A stretch of 64,000 bases of DNA from Acanthopleura granulata (lineage: Eukaryota > Mollusca > Polyplacophora > Chitonida > Chitonidae): assembly GCA_016165875.1 (NCBI GenBank), contig JABBOT010000015.1, positions 3,207,928 to 3,271,927 of the forward strand, given 5' to 3'. Position numbers and translations under genes: made by a program. The notes below the pieces were generated by a model, which did not search any database, was not told the DNA's origin, and worked only from the letters and a program-made list of their open reading frames with translations. This document shows positions 42,401 to 53,500 of the stretch, piece by piece. How positions within the stretch are numbered: the stretch's first letter is position 1; each line of letters starts with the position of its first letter.

Positions 42401-44972
42401 TTTGTCACCAAGGGCTTTTGTTCTTTCACCCTTATACTTTTGTGAGAGACCCTTTGTAAATGTTTCCCAACTTTCGCTTCGCATTACCAAAGTTCATTCT
42501 TCCACGTTTCATGTGAACCAGTCCTACTTTATAGTACATCGATCAACGTACTAGATCTGATTCTACCAACTTCATCTCAATAACAATAAAGATAGGAAGA
42601 GAAAATCCCAGTCGTTGGTTCGAAAAACTTCATGCAGAAGGAACTTTCCGCTTTATTTCCATCGGGAAATATTCGATTTCTTTGAAAGTATTCAATAAGT
42701 ACAGTGAAACACATGGAAGCAGTACATGCGTAATAACAACTGATCAAATGAACATGCTCGGAGACCAATAGAATTCCGTCTAGTTTGCTCAGAACGACGA
42801 CTGCACAAGATCCAAATAATGAAACGAAAGATAAAGTGTATCTCACCTTAAGACTCCGTGGAACGGAATACATGTTAAAAGGAAGCTCCTCGTTTTCCTG
42901 GATGAGATCAGACTTGAACCTTAAGGAACGTCTTCTTAACATACATTGTTCATTGTGATAACTGCATGTTTGTTGTTACTTATTCTTTGTTTATTATTGT
43001 TATTACTGGTCATGTGTTATATCATCTATGTACCATTTAAAGGTTTTGTTTAATACCATTGGTTGTATAGACATATTATTGGGGCTTTTATATAGTTTCG
43101 TATACTCGCACCTCAAATTTTGAAATCCTCAAAACAATATTAGAAATATTATTTTTATATACTAAAATTGTTATTATATTCATTTCGGATGCGGATTTCA
43201 AAGTTTGACTTCTTTTTGTATCAGTAGTACTCATATATCGTGATATTTATTACATTTTACATAGGCACTCTAACAAAGCCGTTACTATTCATTTAATGAA
43301 CATTAGGGTAAAAAAACGCTTCTGTTAGGAAACCTGTTTTGATATTGAATCTACTATGTTCCATATTATAAAAAAATATCCGCTATTATCGTAAATGTAT
43401 TTCCAAAGCAATCTCCTTTACAATGAATTAATTAATTATAACCTTCAGTGTACTTTTAGCAATGGTTCTACATGTTTTGCACAGAATGTTTAGTGTCTCG
43501 GATTGTTCGATTCTCCTCATTTTACTTTAAATCTTTGGTTTCTAGGTCTCCAGTCCAGCGAGTCCGTCGGAAGACTAACCGTACAGAAGACAGCGCGTGG
43601 AAGCATTGGAATCCCGGAAATATCTCCCGATGGAAGATTCGTTGTCATTGAAAACAACTCCTTTAGCAAGGTACCCAACTGATCAACTGATCAACTGATC
43701 ATTATCTAGCGTTTCTGACTTTGCTACACGCATATAATTATCGGAGAAAGAGGAAAGGGAGACAATTCACCGGTGAAATGTAACAAAAAAAGTTCAATTT
43801 TACTTGATTGCAATACACAAGCAGGAAGGTAAATTGTGGCATGTTATATTTTTATTGAAAGACTACAATTTCTAATTTTGTCATAGTTTAATTTTTAAAT
43901 TGTGTCATGCACAGTTATTTCACAAAACGATAGTCATTGATAAAGTCTCGAAAATGTCAACATAATCACTGGATTATAAGCTGTTCCTGGTTCTTTTTTA
44001 TTTCCAAAAATTTAACCTCCGCATGATATTGTATCTTTCAGAAACAAAACATGAAGGGCTGGAAAATCAAGCGCTCTGGTGGTGACAGAAACTGCGAATA
44101 CGTATTCCCCGATTGTGAGCTGAAAGGAGGCAGTATAAAGGTTAGTGTCAGTGCTTATAGCACCCCAAGGCGTACCAAATGTCCAAGGAAAGATTGTATT
44201 ACTTACTTATACTGGCGTTGTCTAATATATAACATAGTACATGATGAGAAATTCATTTGTGTCCACAAAAATTGTCTCAGTCTGTTGTAACCAATTGTTT
44301 CGGCGTGAATGCAAAGAAATTGTCCAACATTTCTCATTGTTTGTACCTAATCAGTCAAGGTATGTCCGAAGACGAGTTATTTAAGACACTAGCATCTCGG
44401 AGTTTGGGCACTAGCATCACGTTTTTGTAATTTGTTATAGATCTGGGGGCGCAACGCTGCTAAGGGAAGCGAAAAGAAAGGAAATGACTTGGAGGCTGAC
44501 TTCTCCTCCTGGGGATCTGGAAACTGCTACACAGTTCTGGAGGACGACAGCGGAAACGTAAGCAAAATCACCCGTGCTTCATGTTTTGTAGCCAGTGCTA
44601 AGACAGACCTGAGTATTGCCTCTCTTTGACAGTGTTGCTGTAAATATTATATCAAATCTTACGCATTTGAGTTTATTATTGAAATGGTAATTAAGAAGGG
44701 AGATTTCTCGCTTATACAAGGAATGCCCTGTCTTCCCTCTGTATTTAAAATCTTCACGAAATCTTTCACAAGATCGAACGTAAATTATTTTTGGCAAGAC
44801 TGATTTCCAAAGACTATTAACAAAAACTACATGTTTTCAGATTTGAAAAAGTGTGATTTTTCAGACAGTTAGATGTATAAAACTTACGTTAATCCAACAG
44901 CTTCAGTAATTCTCAGATTGTTTTTGTCTCTTCCAGGAAAAGGCCACTCACAATCAGAGATTCGCCATGTAA
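36414..44972 (+). CDS. Cytoplasmic intermediate filament protein with lamin tail domain (IF gene 1)
   Basis: Eleven coding exons: 36414-36931, 39326-39512, 40170-40265, 40525-40686, 41065-41190, 41360-41580, 42049-42134, 43546-43670, 44042-44140, 44441-44557 and 44937-44972. Phases join without a break to give 590 aa. Residues 1 to about 85 are a Ser/Arg/Tyr-rich head. The rod opens with LNERLASYIEKVRFLEAQN (residues 94-112) and closes with LEIAAYRKLLESEE (422-435). A rod of about 350 residues fits the lamin-like long coil 1B of protostome IFs. Residues of about 480-582 form a lamin tail domain (KGWKIKR, YVFPDCELKGG, IWGRNAA, FSSWGSG). There is no nuclear localisation signal and no CaaX box, so this is a cytoplasmic IF rather than a lamin. 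Eleven exons matches what I recall of the Helix aspersa non-neuronal IF gene. The start ATG has G at -3 and +4. The protein should form cytoplasmic 10-nm filaments. Molluscan relatives are often named retrograde protein of 51 kDa or non-neuronal IF. Confidence 0.93.
36932..39325 (+). other. Intron 1 of IF gene 1
   Basis: GTAAGT donor and TTTTAG acceptor, about 2.4 kb. I found no SINE copy and no conserved frame inside it. Confidence 0.8.
40687..41064 (+). other. GC-AG intron 4 of IF gene 1
   Basis: Exon 4 ends TTCCAG and the intron begins GCGAGT, where gene 2 has CAG followed by GTTAGT at the same codon. The acceptor is GAATTCAG, with exon 5 starting at 41065. No GT at this position keeps the frame and the match to gene 2, so a GC donor is the best reading. 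The first 40 or so intron bases still resemble gene 2 intron 4. Confidence 0.75.
42192..42247 (+). CDS. Candidate alternative terminal exon of IF gene 1 (tailless isoform)
   Basis: A pyrimidine-rich acceptor (TTTCTTTTTTCTGCAG) ends at 42191, only 57 bases after the exon 7 donor at 42135. Exon 7 ends in phase 1, and the bases after this acceptor continue the frame as G-MDVEVADDIRRLRGERM-stop. That gives a protein of about 483 aa with the full rod and no lamin tail domain. Because 57 is divisible by three, reading straight through the exon 7 donor reaches the same stop and would give about 502 aa. An AATAAA lies at 42585-42590, followed by a GT-rich stretch. A Helix IF gene is known to make two C-terminal forms by alternative processing, which supports the idea. 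No transcript is visible here, so use of this exon is inference. Confidence 0.5.
42585..42590 (+). terminator. Candidate internal polyadenylation signal of IF gene 1
   Basis: AATAAA about 340 bases after the stop of the alternative terminal exon, with GT-rich sequence (GTCGTTGGTTCG) about 25 bases further on. It would end the tailless transcript inside the gene. Confidence 0.45.
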
Positions 44973-45165
44973 ACAGCGCCATCTGGGGTGATGAAGTGCG
45001 AAACTAAATCCTGGTTCTATGGAAGCTCAGAAAGCACAACTTCCATAACCTAACACATACACACTGTATTTTGCTTGAGCTAGCATGAACAAAAGACGCA
45101 TGCGTGGTGTCGAGAGATCATTGATAGTGCTTTGCCTTGTTGCCTTTCCTTTTTCCTCATGTGAT

Positions 45166-45171
45166 AATAAA
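45166..45171 (+). terminator. Proximal polyadenylation signal of IF gene 1
   Basis: AATAAA about 195 bases after the TAA stop, followed by T-rich sequence. A further AATAAA lies at 45757-45762. Which of these is used cannot be told from sequence. Confidence 0.5.
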
Positions 45172-46199
45172 AAAAAACTTATAAGTGTTCTTATTTTTGG
45201 AGTTCTATTACACTTTTAACGGAAACAAAAGAGCGGGAATAAATTCAGGTCTCTGCTATCGTGGAACGAATAGGATTATCTTGAAGATGTTACAAATGGA
45301 CCTTTGTTGTCGTTTGCTGTGAAAGAGGCTTTTGTTTGACCCATTGGCGTCGACAAAATAGGCCACTGTTCGACCAAATTGAGCGTACGTCAATGTTTCT
45401 GCGTTTCATACATAATCGAACATTTTAATGATGATAGTTACATTGTTGTAGGTAAATAAAATGTGAAAAAACACAATGAAGCTCTCTGGTTTCTGTTTGT
45501 TTTAAGTGTCCAGTGTTTGTAATACAAGTATTTTCTCCATATCTCTGCGCAAAAATTTACATTAAGTTTGTGTCTCCAAATTTTAAAACACATCTCTTTT
45601 TGTATTGTAATTGTGTGTATGAAAGAGAGGGAAATGATGAATGGTTGAGTGTTCTTGTTGTTGAAAAATCTGACCTCTTTCAGTGTTTACTAGTGTAATG
45701 GTTACATTCACCATATTGTACACTGCCTTGGACATTTTGGACGTGCACCGATGCCTAATAAAACGTAATAATGCTGAGCCCATGACTTTAACCCTGTTTG
45801 TGTCGTGAATTTGTTTTCATTTAGTGTAGGGAAGATTTTCCACATGTTCCTGATAATGTATTTTTTAGTTGTTATTAAAACGGAAGGGTTTTACTTAATG
45901 TATTTTGTCTCTTTTTTGTTCCGAGAAAGAAAGCCCTAATGGTCTACGTTTTTGTGTGTATATATTGGGAACATCCGCAGCCTTCTTAAACACACGTAGC
46001 GTGATTTTAACAACAAAAAATATATTATTCCCGTACAACGAATTTTGCGTTGTCGTTCTATTGAGCAGCTCCAGGTCACGTGATCATGCATGTGACGTGT
46101 AAATGGAGTAGGGACAAGCCTCACTGCTTGGCAACAATGGGTGTATATACTGTAGATTTTGAGATTCAGCGGAAAACATTTTTCATGCATGAGCGTTTT

Positions 46200-46205
46200 A
46201 ATAAA
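46200..46205 (+). terminator. Distal polyadenylation signal of IF gene 1
   Basis: TTTTAATAAAGA with flanks related to the gene 2 signal at 61865. ATACTGTAG lies upstream in both, and GGCTTT followed by a TGCCTT motif lies downstream in both. The conservation suggests a 3' UTR of up to about 1.25 kb. Confidence 0.6.
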
Positions 46206-46667
46206 GACATTTCGGCTTTGGAACAAAACAGATGCCTTGATGTTTGATTGTTTTTTTTACTTTACTTTACCTTCTTCGCTGTGTATGCCTCTCTATCAAG
46301 CAGGCCGGATTCTTGTAACCAATTGATTTCTCATCGTATTTGGAATGAATGGTTGACTGTTAACTGTTTTGGTGGTGTTCTAACAGGCTTATTGGAAGGT
46401 TCAAATGAAGAGAAGTAAATCTCCGCACAAGAGTCAATCTCTGATTAAATGCTTCACGTAAGAAAGGGTATAAAGGCGAGAACTAAAGTCGTTTCCTTGT
46501 TCAGGTTTACACGACAGTTCTGCTTTGTGATAGATTTATTTCCCTGAGCTTCTTCACAACTGATGTGGGAATTGTGCCGCCATTAATGGCATATGTCGCA
46601 AACAAGATGGCGGTCGTAGTCATTGGCTATCAATAGACCTACAAGACGTGTTAATGAAGAACATTAG

Positions 46668-46775
46668 AAGAAAGTGGGCAGACTTAGGAAGACCCACGAC
46701 TATCCGCAGACCTTCCCATGTACGAGCCGAAGAGGAAGCCAGCATGAGCTCGACTTGACAGTGACCGCATCAATG
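46668..46775 (-). mobile_element. SINE 5' fragment
   Basis: Reversed family body: GACCCACGACTATCCGCAG, ACCTTCCCATGTACG and GAGGAAGCCAGCATGAGCTC. It runs directly into a copy of dispersed family B. Confidence 0.65.
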
Positions 46776-46784
46776 AAAGGCTGT

Positions 46785-46885
46785 CTGTCGAAGCAGACAT
46801 TCGCATACAAGCCGTCAAGCAAAATGGGCGTGTCGGGTCAATTATCCACGGACCAGATTCCAACGTCCATAATATAAACGACTAG
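46785..46885 (+). repeat. Dispersed repeat family B, copy 2
   Basis: CAGACATTCGCATACAAGCC, then GTCAAGCAAAATGGGCG and GACCAGATTCCAACG. Closest to the copy near 54105. Confidence 0.5.
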
Positions 46886-47160
46886 AGCACAGAGAGTAAA
46901 ACCGGAGAAGCGACGACAGTGTGATAGTTGGCAAATTGTCATACGTTTCTGGGGAAATCCGGCCTCATCTCATTTTACCTCAGTCAGGATTTTATTCTAA
47001 CTGTTCTAGGATTTTATTCTAACCATGACATAAGCAGAATTAGGTACAAAATACAGTGATGGTAAATGCAGTTTATTAGGCGTCACTCAGACGTAGACGT
47101 AGAATTACTCAACTTGCTGTGTTGCAATCACATTTAATAAGTGTATACACAAGAAAGTAC
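46885..47160 (+). repeat. Dispersed repeat family A, copy 2
   Basis: Partner of 28520-28805, in the same orientation, with shared blocks in the same order and several small gaps. Confidence 0.55.
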
Positions 47161-47399
47161 ATAAAATTAAGGGAGGATTCATACAAAGACGAGCGGTCAA
47201 AAATCACAGCTTACGCACCAAGCGTTTCACAGCTCGTCATCACTTGTGTTCAGCTCTGAATTTATCGTCTACAGGGCGGCCGTAAGGTTCTTATGCGGAG
47301 AACGAAAACCACCGCTCTTCTCCATGCACTTGACAGACCTCCGGACATAAAACCGCAAGTTCTGATAATTGGCCAGGGGGCGACTGGCTTGTCTTACAA

Positions 47400-47630
47400 T
47401 TTATTCATTGATTGATTTTAATCTTGTTTAACATGTCTCACTCATATCCGTTGATGGTTAATTTCTGAGTGGAGGAAACGGGATAAACCGCCAACCTGTG
47501 ACAAGTTACTGACAAACTTTCCCACGTGTGACGATCAAAGAACGTTAGACTGCGCAAACGGCCAGCTCGGATTTAGACCCGAACTCCAGGAGAGCAACGA
47601 TCTTGGCGAATAAACCTGCCAGATCACGGA
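47400..47630 (-). mobile_element. Diverged SINE of a second subfamily
   Basis: Read on the minus strand, a tRNA-like head region with GAGTTCGGGTCTAAATCC is followed by GTGGGAAAGTTTGTCAGTAA and an ATCAATCAATGAATAA tail. The plan matches the other SINEs here, but the body sequence is distinct. Confidence 0.5.
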
Positions 47631-47634
47631 AAAT

Positions 47635-50240
47635 GAATAAAGGTACGAATATCAACATATGCATCATTCTTATACGTGTAATTTTATGATCCTCGATAGA
47701 GATACGTCAGTCTTTTCTTTGGCGCCATAATAACTTAATAACCTGTGAGACGCTGCAAATACATCACAAGTAAAACAGTACGTTGCACAGAGCATAGGAC
47801 AGTCATGGACACTGTCCTCGCTTCACTCTAAACTCAATGCCTAATTCAATGCTTATGGCAGTGTACGCTTCGCGGTAACAACAGCGCTAAGTACATGTCA
47901 GAAGTTGCATTTTAAGATAAGGGTCACGTTTTCTTTCAGTTCGAGACAAAACATAAAATCATACGATATCCTAGACATTTGATGGCTTTTAAACGATTCT
48001 AGAGTTTGGGACATGTACAGACGTGCACTGCAGAAGTATAAACCAGTTTTCAATGGCTGGATTATAACAAACTATCACTCGCCATAAAAGGAAACGAAAC
48101 GAGATGAATACATACGTAAAGATATAAATGTGAAGAGGTTTTTATGCGATAGCTATGGTTGTGATAAATATTTATGTAGCGTGACACAAAGCGGATAAAA
48201 CCCCTGACCATCCAGTATAAGGGAAATTGTTGCTATCAAGAAAACCATCAACATATCTTTGAACCAAACCTGTTTGCTTTTCTTTTATCGATGTCTACCA
48301 ATGAATAGGTCACACACATGTATCAGGCGCATGTTTTTGCTGCCATGAGGCATCGGTGTTCAGACCCTGATTTTTTTAAGTCAGCTAAGAACACGAGTTC
48401 TATTAATGCCCTGAGAATTTCAAATGATAATGCAGAGCGTTTCAGTTCAGTAACTGAGCGCATGATGAAGAGTTGTATGGGTAAAGGAGGTGGAGCGAAA
48501 CAGCAATGATCCATTCTGGAAACGTCTTATTGTTCACCAACGTAGATTAATAAATCTGGTAGTTACAAGACGTTTACATGACATAAAATGAAATGGTCGT
48601 ACTAATTTCTTGAAACTGGTGGCAAGTCGTTTACAATAGACACTTCATCCACCTGTAAACTTGATCGTCATGTTATAAGAGTATTTACTCTTAAAGTCAT
48701 GTTGCATACATTGATGTTTCAAGAAACGCATTTATATATACTTCTGCATGCGATTAATCCTTGTGAAAAACCATCTGCCAGGAAGCACTTCGACACCAGA
48801 AATATTAGCAAAAGCTTTGTGTGCTCTCCAAATAAAACCTTATGGTGCCTCCAAATCACTATATATACTGGGACGCAAAGCACTGACTGATTTCTTTTCA
48901 GCGCCATTTCGTTCATGTATAGCCAGAACGAGGCTAAGAAGCCTAGTGCAAATATGAAACGAACCATGGTGTAACTACTTTGCAATCATTGTGATTGCTA
49001 TACTATCAACAACATGCAAAGACCGACATTTCTTCGTTTTTACCTGGATAGCTACAGTTAGTGTACGTAATAGTGCGCCATATTTTGTCATTGGAAGAAG
49101 CATTTGTGCAACTATTCGCTTCACTTTTTTATTTAATGGTTTTGTCAAATTGTAATTATCTATCTTTGAAAGTGACCACCATGACCAACGAAACTTTGCA
49201 AGATTAGTCTTCTAATCTTTTTTTATCGCCAGTGACACTGTATACAAGAATTACTGAATCCACTCACAATTCTACAACTCGATAACACTCATGCCTTGGG
49301 TGATAATCAGCAAAACCATGTTAGATTATGAACGGTCACAACTATACCAGTAAACGCTGTTATTTAGAACTGGGTCAAGTTCGATGGCAAAAATAATTAT
49401 ATATCTTCATTAGAATAGGATTCGATTAAAGTTTTCTGTGGTCTGCTGATCTGTCGGTTATACTAAGAGTACCATCGTGTTATAACGTCCAAAGCTGCCA
49501 CTTAGCCTGTAGAAAAGTTCCACACCTTTGCAGTCAGATCAACAAAAAGGAAAATGATCACCACTGACATATATAGCAGAGAATAATAGTTGGTATCTAG
49601 ACCCGCTACCGTTTTTTTACACACTGCTGGTCAAATAACAACTTATTGCATAAATCTCTCTTAATTTCTTACTTAAGAATACTTTCTTTCTTCTTTGGTG
49701 GCTTTTCTTGCAAGTTATTTTGGAAATTGGTCATGCGATTAGCACCTGGAACGCCAGTTACTCTTGAAGCTTGGCATTCAAATGTCTGTGTCGACGTCAG
49801 TGTCGGTTATAAATGCTACAAATCAGGTAAGGAAATAGCTCTGTCACGTTTTGAAAATTTAACGTAAGAGGAGCACTTACCACGGCGGTAGAAATTGGTG
49901 ACATGTCCAAAGTTTTCAGATGAACACGTTGTTCTCCCCGCCGTTGGTTTCCAGGATGTGGGAAATTTCCAGGGCAAATCCTCAGGCAATGTCTATTTGC
50001 TGGGCAAATCGTCAAGAGAAAGTTCTTTTGGAACGGACTTAAAAATCCAGGATATCGAACAAAACAAATCAAAGCTGGTGATACGAGTATTCGCTTTGGT
50101 ATAATTAGTATCGTGAGATTACAGTTCGGAATCATTACCAAACAGATCCATCTTGAAATACATATTTTGCGTATTCATAGCGTACACGCCCAGACGCCAA
50201 GGCAGCCGCTGGCTCAAACGAATGGGTGGGGTAGAAGTCA
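47635..50240. other. Intergenic spacer between the two IF genes
   Basis: No supported gene. The largest frames (for example 49797-50141 minus and 48719-48985 minus) lack recognisable domains. Confidence 0.5.
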
Positions 50241-50254
50241 AGTGACATTGCTCA

Positions 50255-50360
50255 TCACGTGACATGTCTTTACCTTTTCAAAATGACGTATAAACCAGTG
50301 GGACCCCCGACGCGGCTATTTAAGGGCTCTCAAAACACCGTTGCATTGCAGTCGCCGGCT
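50255..50360 (+). promoter_or_regulatory. Core promoter of IF gene 2
   Basis: ATTTAAGG (50318-50325) lies 31 bases before the A of TGCAGTCGCCGGCT (50347-50360), matching gene 1 exactly. The 5' UTR is about 196 bases, and its last 30 or so bases before the ATG match gene 1 closely. Upstream are a palindromic E-box TCACGTGA (50255-50262) and a second TATAAA at 50289-50294, which could serve as an alternative TATA box. Confidence 0.65.
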
Positions 50361-50545
50361 GAGTGAAAAGAAGAAGAAAGACAGCGTTTGTTTGTGAAGG
50401 GGCGAAAGTGGAGGATTCGCACAGTTGTGCTATTTGACAGCAAGATCTGTGGACGCAGAACGAAAACTTTCTTGTAAAAACAAAGCAAGAAATTTTGTTG
50501 AATTTTTACCGTTGTGTTGAAAATCCCAACGAAAAAGCAATCGCA

Positions 50546-53500
50546 ATGGAAGTTAAAGGAAGCCGAAGCTCTTACTCGTCCGAGGTAACTCACCGTGGTC
50601 GTGAATCCTCCTCAACCTATACGCCTGCCATCGGCAGTCGCCAGACCACAGTCATCCAAAGATCGTCTGCCATGCCAGGATACCGCGGGTCCTTCGGCTA
50701 TGACATGCGCCAGTCCTACAGCTCTGGCCTCCATCTAGCTCCTGGAACCGCCAGCCATGTTTCAAGCGAGGGCGTCAATCACATCAAGGAAGATAGGGCC
50801 AGAGAAAAGAAAGATATGCGCGAATTGAACGAGCGCTTTGCCAGCTACATCGAGAAAGTTCGATTCTTGGAGGCCCAGAACAAGGCTCTTTTGGCGGAAC
50901 TGGAAAAGCTCCGTCGTCCCGTGGATCTGGATAAGATCAAACAAATGTACGAGTCGGAATTGAACCAGGCCCGACTGATCATCGACGAACTGTCCAAGGA
51001 AAAGGCAAACTTTGATGTGAAGATTGTCAGCCTGGAGGATAAGCTTCATTTTGAGAGATCCGAGTAAGTACAAGACAAGTCATGCACGATTAAAAAAAAA
51101 AAGGAACACTCGGAACATTGTTTTTTAAGCTCATGCAGTCACCGAAGGGCGTTATACTATTTACAACATGTCCGGGGTTTGTTCTACAAACAAAGTATGT
51201 ATTCTAAGGTTATTCGACAAAATTTTACAATAATAACAATAATTATAAACTTTATTTCAACTTGTTTGTTCAACGTAGGCATGAGAATCCTCTTTTCATG
51301 CGGATCGAGTACAATAACAAATCAGTTTTGTAAAATGTAATACAGTCAGATGATATGAAATGCAAACTTCTGGTTTTTTTCACTCGGTATGGTTCAGGAA
51401 TACACATAAAGTTTTACTGTGTAGGCGGGGTGCTCAGAACATCTAGTCATATGTACGATGTATGCCATTTTTTGATATAGCGTTAAAAACCCAAATACAT
51501 TTCAGGCATAATAGTTGTCAATTTAGTCCTTGACGTATTTGAAAACAGGTCACGTGATCAGTCGACTGGGTATCTCCTTGATTCTCTGAACATCCAGGGA
51601 ATTCATAATTGCATTCTATGTCTCGATCCGATGGACACAAAGTACCTCAATGCAAACCCTTTAGAATTTGTGTGTATTCGGGGCTGGGTATTCAATATTG
51701 ATATGTATGTGTCTCGCTCGACTCCTTCAGAAAGCACCTAGATATGCTGAAGTACTGAATAGAAGCACAAGCACACATTTATCACCCTATATACCAGGAG
51801 ACTCCATAGACGTCTGCAGAAATTCATTTACGTAACAAATAGGTCGACATTTCGGAAGGAGGCTACACAAAGATTTTTCTGCAGTGCAGCAAGAATATTT
51901 CCCATTGCTTTTTCGTTGCACAGATTGTGATTGAGATAGCAATACAGAGGCACATAACTTTAGTAACAGCACCCATTTGTACGAAGCCCTTTTAAAGTTA
52001 AGCACACGTGACTGCCATGGAAACCGGCATCGTAGGCATTTCACGGCCAGGGTATACACGTGCTCTCAACATTTAGCGGGCTTTGTACAAGTGGGCCCAG
52101 GTCGCATGTCTTTCTAAGGTAAAAGTTTTTGTCTGATCCACCGACAGACAGACAGAGCTACTTATAGAGCTACTCGTCTACGACACTTAAATAAATACAA
52201 TTTAAAGGCCGCAAGATCAGGTGTATGGGGGCCCAAATTTTAATCGTTTGTCATTGAAAAGGACACACTACCTTTAAATAAAGTATGCGTCATCTGAAAA
52301 ACCAAGTATTTTCATTATTTTTTGGCATTCTTTTGCAATCAATAAAATGGAAAGGAGGACTGATGCTCAACGGTAGATGGAGACGTCGCAGATTCCTTCT
52401 ACCTTGACGCATGTCTGCGTTCTGCATGGATATTTAGGTACTACTACACCTGTCTGCATTTAATGAGGAATCATGACAGTTACAGCAGGTTTAAAAGCCA
52501 ATGTCTCTGACCTCACTTTGCTTCAGTCTGTTCAATTTGACCTACAAACTCCATCTTATCACTTCGATCTTTATTTCCATTTTAATGACCGTAAAAAAAT
52601 GCCAAAAATTAGTGAAGCCCGTGTTTGGAATCAGAAAGAACATGCTTTTCAGGTGATGCTTATTTTGTTTAAGTGTGGACTGTTCTTTTAAAACCCAGCA
52701 TTAATTCCTAGGTGGTATATATGGTCTCGCTACAAAGCCACAATGAAAAAAAGGGTAACAGTCATTCTTGGGAGACAACTTTTGGAACTCCTGTGAACAA
52801 TACGAGTCAGTACGAGAAGATGCAAGATTTTTGGTTTAGTAAATAGCTCTCCAATAGACACATCAACAGAAGCAACGTCAAGCAAAGAAACACATTTTGT
52901 GAAATAGGTAGATCTTCTAAAAATTTGATGTTTCTGTTGTTGTGTGCCTGTCTGTTGATAGGTCGGTCGGTAACAGTTTTGACATGGTAATTTTTAACAT
53001 GGGCTCAAATTTTTAACAAGCTGTCTTTTAACATATTCCATTTATTTAACCAGGTCCCTGAGTGCATGACGACACCGATTGTTTCTGGGAAGTCACAATA
53101 GTTGTGGATTTGAGTTGGTTTTATTGTCATAGCTGTAGCTTTTGATTCGATCATCCTCCTGCATCTGCGTTCCTACCAATTTGTTGCCTTGCGCTGTCTG
53201 TAATGTTAAGTTAGAGGACGTATTTCTCGTGCTCGGTTAGATAGAGGCGAGTTTTGACCGCTAAAGTAGCAAAACAGGTACCACGGTAAAGGTACAAAAG
53301 AATATCTTCGTAGGTAAGGAATGAATGCCATTAAAACGTTTTTGAAAGAGCACTACTAAGGGAGCTGAAATGTTAATGCTTAGGCAGCTTTCATATGAAT
53401 TCAGCACTTTCTAGGGTCATACAAAGATCCACGCAAGCACAGAACAAGCTGAAGAAAACGAATATCCAGGTACCACTGTGCAAACGTGGTTTGTATGAGC

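Noticed and set aside
36414..44972. Gene 1 as a nuclear lamin
   Set aside because: There is a long rod and a lamin tail domain, but the protein ends RFAM without a CaaX box and has no basic nuclear signal after the rod.
50495..50545. 17-codon N-terminal extension of IF gene 2
   Set aside because: It would start at TTG, has no counterpart in gene 1, and lies in the 5' UTR. The ATG at 50546 matches gene 1 in sequence and context.
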